A DNA stretch of 64,000 nucleotides from contig NZ_VAWE01000001.1 in NCBI RefSeq assembly GCF_005795905.1, forward strand, positions 3,506,501 to 3,570,500, in the 5' to 3' direction. The first letter of the stretch is position 1; each line of letters begins with the position of its first letter. This document shows, piece by piece, positions 62,298-64,000 of this stretch. The DNA is from Streptomyces marianii. Lineage in GTDB: Bacteria; Actinomycetota; Actinomycetes; Streptomycetales; Streptomycetaceae. The translations under genes and the position numbers were made by a program. The notes beneath the pieces are model-generated. The model was not told the DNA's origin and did no database searches. It saw nothing but the letters and a program-made list of their open reading frames with translations.

Positions 62298-62396
62298 TTA
62301 CTTCTTGTTGCGACGCTGAACGCGCGTGCGCTTGAGCAGCTTGCGGTGCTTCTTCTTCGCCATCCGCTTGCGCCGCTTCTTGATAACAGAGCCCAC
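62298..62396 (-). CDS. Ribosomal protein bS22 (AURKAIP1/COX24 domain), 32 residues
   Basis: GTG 62396 opens a 32-codon frame, [20 protein letters not shown] followed by [12 protein letters not shown], ending at TAA 62298. The sequence is the short actinobacterial form of the AURKAIP1/COX24 domain, now known as small-subunit protein bS22 in mycobacterial ribosomes and related to mitochondrial mS38. It is followed by its own hairpin. Gene finders often miss it. With bL37 at 6267, this window holds two tiny ribosomal proteins. Confidence 0.9.
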   Translation of the reverse strand: MGSVIKKRRKRMAKKKHRKLLKRTRVQRRNKK

Positions 62397-62506
62397 GACT
62401 ACCCTCGCTCACTTCTCTTCACTCGGTGCGGGGCGTCTGGGCCCACACGACCTACGTCGGCCTAGCCTACCGGCCCGAGCTCCGAGCTTGTAATCCGAGG
62501 GACATC

Positions 62507-62716
62507 TCAGGCCGATTCGACCCCCACAAAGGATTCCCGGAGGTACTCGTGAACCGCTTGCTCCGGGACCCGGAAGGACCTGCCCACCCGGATCGCCGGC
62601 AGATGACCGCTGTGTACCAAGCGGTACACGGTCATCTTCGACACGCGCATCACCGAGGCGACTTCCGCCACGGTCAGGAACTTGACCTCGTTGAGAGGCC
62701 TTTCGCCAGCAGCCAT
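62507..62716 (-). CDS. bdtA: Excisionase/MerR-type HTH protein (BdtA-like)
   Basis: A 69-residue protein formed almost entirely of one winged HTH: FLTVAEVASVMRVSKMTVYR then LVHSGHLPAIRVGRSFRVPE, the excisionase/AlpA-like helix_turn_helix family. In Streptomyces the gene at this position downstream of bldN is the BldD target bdtA; the symbol is from memory and moderately sure. ATG 62716 is chosen over 62749 for the short conserved protein. Targets are unknown; small HTH proteins of this type often act in development. Confidence 0.72.
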   Translation of the reverse strand: MAAGERPLNEVKFLTVAEVASVMRVSKMTVYRLVHSGHLPAIRVGRSFRVPEQAVHEYLRESFVGVESA

Positions 62717-62843
62717 GACCCACCTGTACCTTCCGCACACGACGCACACCGGCTTCCCCTCCGGTGACTCTTCGTCGCTGTGCGCTCACTCCCAGAGTAG
62801 GGGCGGGTGGTGCGAGTGGGGAAGAGGAGCAGCCATCGGCCGT

Positions 62844-63659
62844 TTACTGTGACAGACACGCTCGATTGAGTACATAGCGAGTAAGCGGCTGGTAGTAATC
62901 GGACCGCACAGCGTCATCGAGGGGCACGACGACGGAGACATACCCCTCGGCCTCGCCGACGAACAGCGCCGGATCGTCCGTGTCCGCCAGACCGATGGTC
63001 TCGAAACCGAGCTGACCTGCGCCGCAGACCCAGCCGTGGTCGCCGACGACCAACTCCGGCAGAGGGTCCCCGGACTCCGCGACACCCTCCAGCGCCGCCC
63101 GTACCGGCAGAGGTGAATGGGTGTGCACGCCGGTCGCACTCCCCGGCTCACACGCTCCGGGCTCCCGCACCATCGCGACTCCCCGTACGTAGTCGATGGT
63201 GTGCGTGCGTACACCGAACCGGGTCGTTATGTCGACACATCGCCCCTGCGCGGGTGTGAGAACGAGACAGCCCGCCGCCGACAGGGCGTCTGCCAGCGAG
63301 GCGTAGAACCCAAGCAGCCGGTGCGGATGCCCGGTCCCGAACAGCACGCTCCCGCACCGTTCCGCGACCGCCGCCAACCGCCCGGCGAACGCGTCGAGCC
63401 CGCTCAACGTGCGCTCCGGGTCGATGACGTCCTGACCGGAAACATGCGCCGGGTCCCCGGAGACCCCGCACCTGTCCGCCATCAACCTGATCAGGTCCCG
63501 CTCGCTCCAGCCCCGTTCGGGATCGAGCCCGAGCGTGGCCCTGGGATCCCGCGCCGCGAACAGCCGGTAGCTCCGCAGGCTCCGCTCCCGGGACGTCGCC
63601 ACGGGGCCGGCCAGCCGCGCCGCCAACAGATGCGCCCGCAGCGCCCCTCTGCTCAACAC
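62844..63659 (-). CDS. Conserved actinobacterial protein (annotated phosphatase in relatives)
   Basis: A protein of about 271 residues whose relatives are usually labelled phosphatase, though I see no classical phosphatase motif with certainty. Recognisable parts are LFGTGHPHRLLGFYASLADA, CVDITTRFGVRTHTIDYVRG, LPELVVGDHGWVCGAGQLGF and ADTDDPALFVGEAEGYVSVV; the His/Asp/Gly-rich segments could hold a metal or phosphate site. The start is unclear: GTG 63659 is the first position before the conserved SRGALRAHLLAARLAG and no ribosome-binding site is seen. It lies between bdtA and acuC on the same strand. Confidence 0.65.
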   Translation of the reverse strand: MLSRGALRAHLLAARLAGPVATSRERSLRSYRLFAARDPRATLGLDPERGWSERDLIRLMADRCGVSGDPAHVSGQDVIDPERTLSGLDAFAGRLAAVAERCGSVLFGTGHPHRLLGFYASLADALSAAGCLVLTPAQGRCVDITTRFGVRTHTIDYVRGVAMVREPGACEPGSATGVHTHSPLPVRAALEGVAESGDPLPELVVGDHGWVCGAGQLGFETIGLADTDDPALFVGEAEGYVSVVVPLDDAVRSDYYQPLTRYVLNRACLSQ

Positions 63660-63766
63660 AACGACGATGGTCCCGCAGCACCCGGCACCGCACCCCGGAA
63701 ACCGGGCAGATGCCCACAGCCGGCGTAACGGCCACGAATGGCCCTCCGCGGCCGCGCGCCCACCGG

Positions 63767-64000
63767 TCAGGGCAGCAGGCCCCGCAGCGGGAAGACCGCC
63801 CTCCGGGTCGCGAGCACCGCCTGGTCCAGCCGGTCCGCCGGGTCGTAGCCGTCCTCCCAGGACCGCCACGTCGGAGTCCGCCCGTCCGTCATCCGCCCGG
63901 GCCCCAACTGTCGTGTCCGCGCGTAGGCCTCGTCGCGCCACGAGGACGGGATCAACGACTCCGGGTCCACGGGGGCATGGGCCGCGATCCCGACGAGATG
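63767..64000 (-). CDS. acuC: AcuC-type acetoin utilisation/histone-deacetylase-like protein (N-terminus outside window)
   Basis: Only the last 77 residues are visible: HLVGIAAHAPVDPESLIPSS, then WRDEAYARTRQLGPGRMTDG and the final TRRAVFPLRGLLP. This tail resembles Streptomyces AcuC, a zinc-dependent deacetylase that activates acetyl-CoA synthetase by removing acetyl groups. No catalytic residue lies in this part, so the call rests on C-terminal likeness from memory. Start is beyond base 64000. Confidence 0.6.
   Translation of the reverse strand, partial: HLVGIAAHAPVDPESLIPSSWRDEAYARTRQLGPGRMTDGRTPTWRSWEDGYDPADRLDQAVLATRRAVFPLRGLLP

Overview
The window is about 72-75% GC (estimated by eye), uses many GTG starts and stop-codon-overlapping (ATGA/GTGA) operons, and carries sigma BldN with its anti-sigma factor, class I lysyl-tRNA synthetase and the futalosine menaquinone route. 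This identifies the chromosomal core of a Streptomyces or a very close relative. Both ends cut through genes: a Ser/Thr kinase on the left and an AcuC-type deacetylase on the right.

Layout. 1-6.3 kb: membrane Ser/Thr kinase, secreted esterase-like lipoprotein, mqnA, a cold-shock gene with a hairpin leader, a decayed acetyltransferase, DUF1992, a TetR regulator and the 24-residue ribosomal protein bL37. 6.4-11.3 kb: DAACS transporter with an elaborate leader, DUF4229, GNAT, mqnE and an Lrp regulator. 11.4-13.9 kb: an IS1182-type element with a flavin-reductase-like gene inside its ends, flanked by CTAG duplications. 13.9-19.7 kb: ubiX, rhomboid protease, Uma2 nuclease, mqnP/mqnL, PLDc_N protein, deaminase and SRPBCC protein. 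19.8-27.5 kb: one minus-strand run hemL - histidine phosphatase - deacetylase-like lipoprotein - tlpA - ccdA - resB - ccsB. 27.7-40.4 kb: accessory genes (CorA, TIGR03086 protein/AraC pair, GNAT, Mut7-C RNase, a 161-bp MITE, TetR/FAD monooxygenase, YnfA, SDR, secreted peptidase, RtcB). 40.7-48.3 kb: two DUF3558 lipoproteins, DUF2637 protein, lysS, argS and DUF1876. 48.7-64 kb: DUF4253, hemB, the rex-hemA-hemC-hemD operon, glutaredoxin, HAD phosphatase, bldN-rsbN, acyltransferase, SDR, bS22, a BdtA-like HTH protein, a conserved protein and acuC.

How it works together. Most core genes serve the respiratory chain: menaquinone (mqnA, mqnE, ubiX, mqnP, mqnL), cytochrome c maturation (tlpA, ccdA, resB, ccsB) and tetrapyrroles (hemL, hemB, hemA, hemC, hemD), with the NADH/NAD+ sensor Rex heading the hem operon. 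A Rex operator lies in the rex promoter, and a one-mismatch copy overlaps the tlpA start. A second theme is development: bldN is followed by rsbN, whose upstream region has a good match to the sigma BldN promoter consensus as I remember it.

The strongest non-routine signals are the IS element with a passenger gene, two unrelated mobile elements both inserted at CTAG on a stop codon, a leaderless upstream ORF under a palindromic operator ahead of the DAACS transporter, the hairpin plus T-run in the cold-shock leader, and two ultra-small ribosomal proteins. I see no CRISPR array, phage, tRNA, rRNA or biosynthetic gene cluster.
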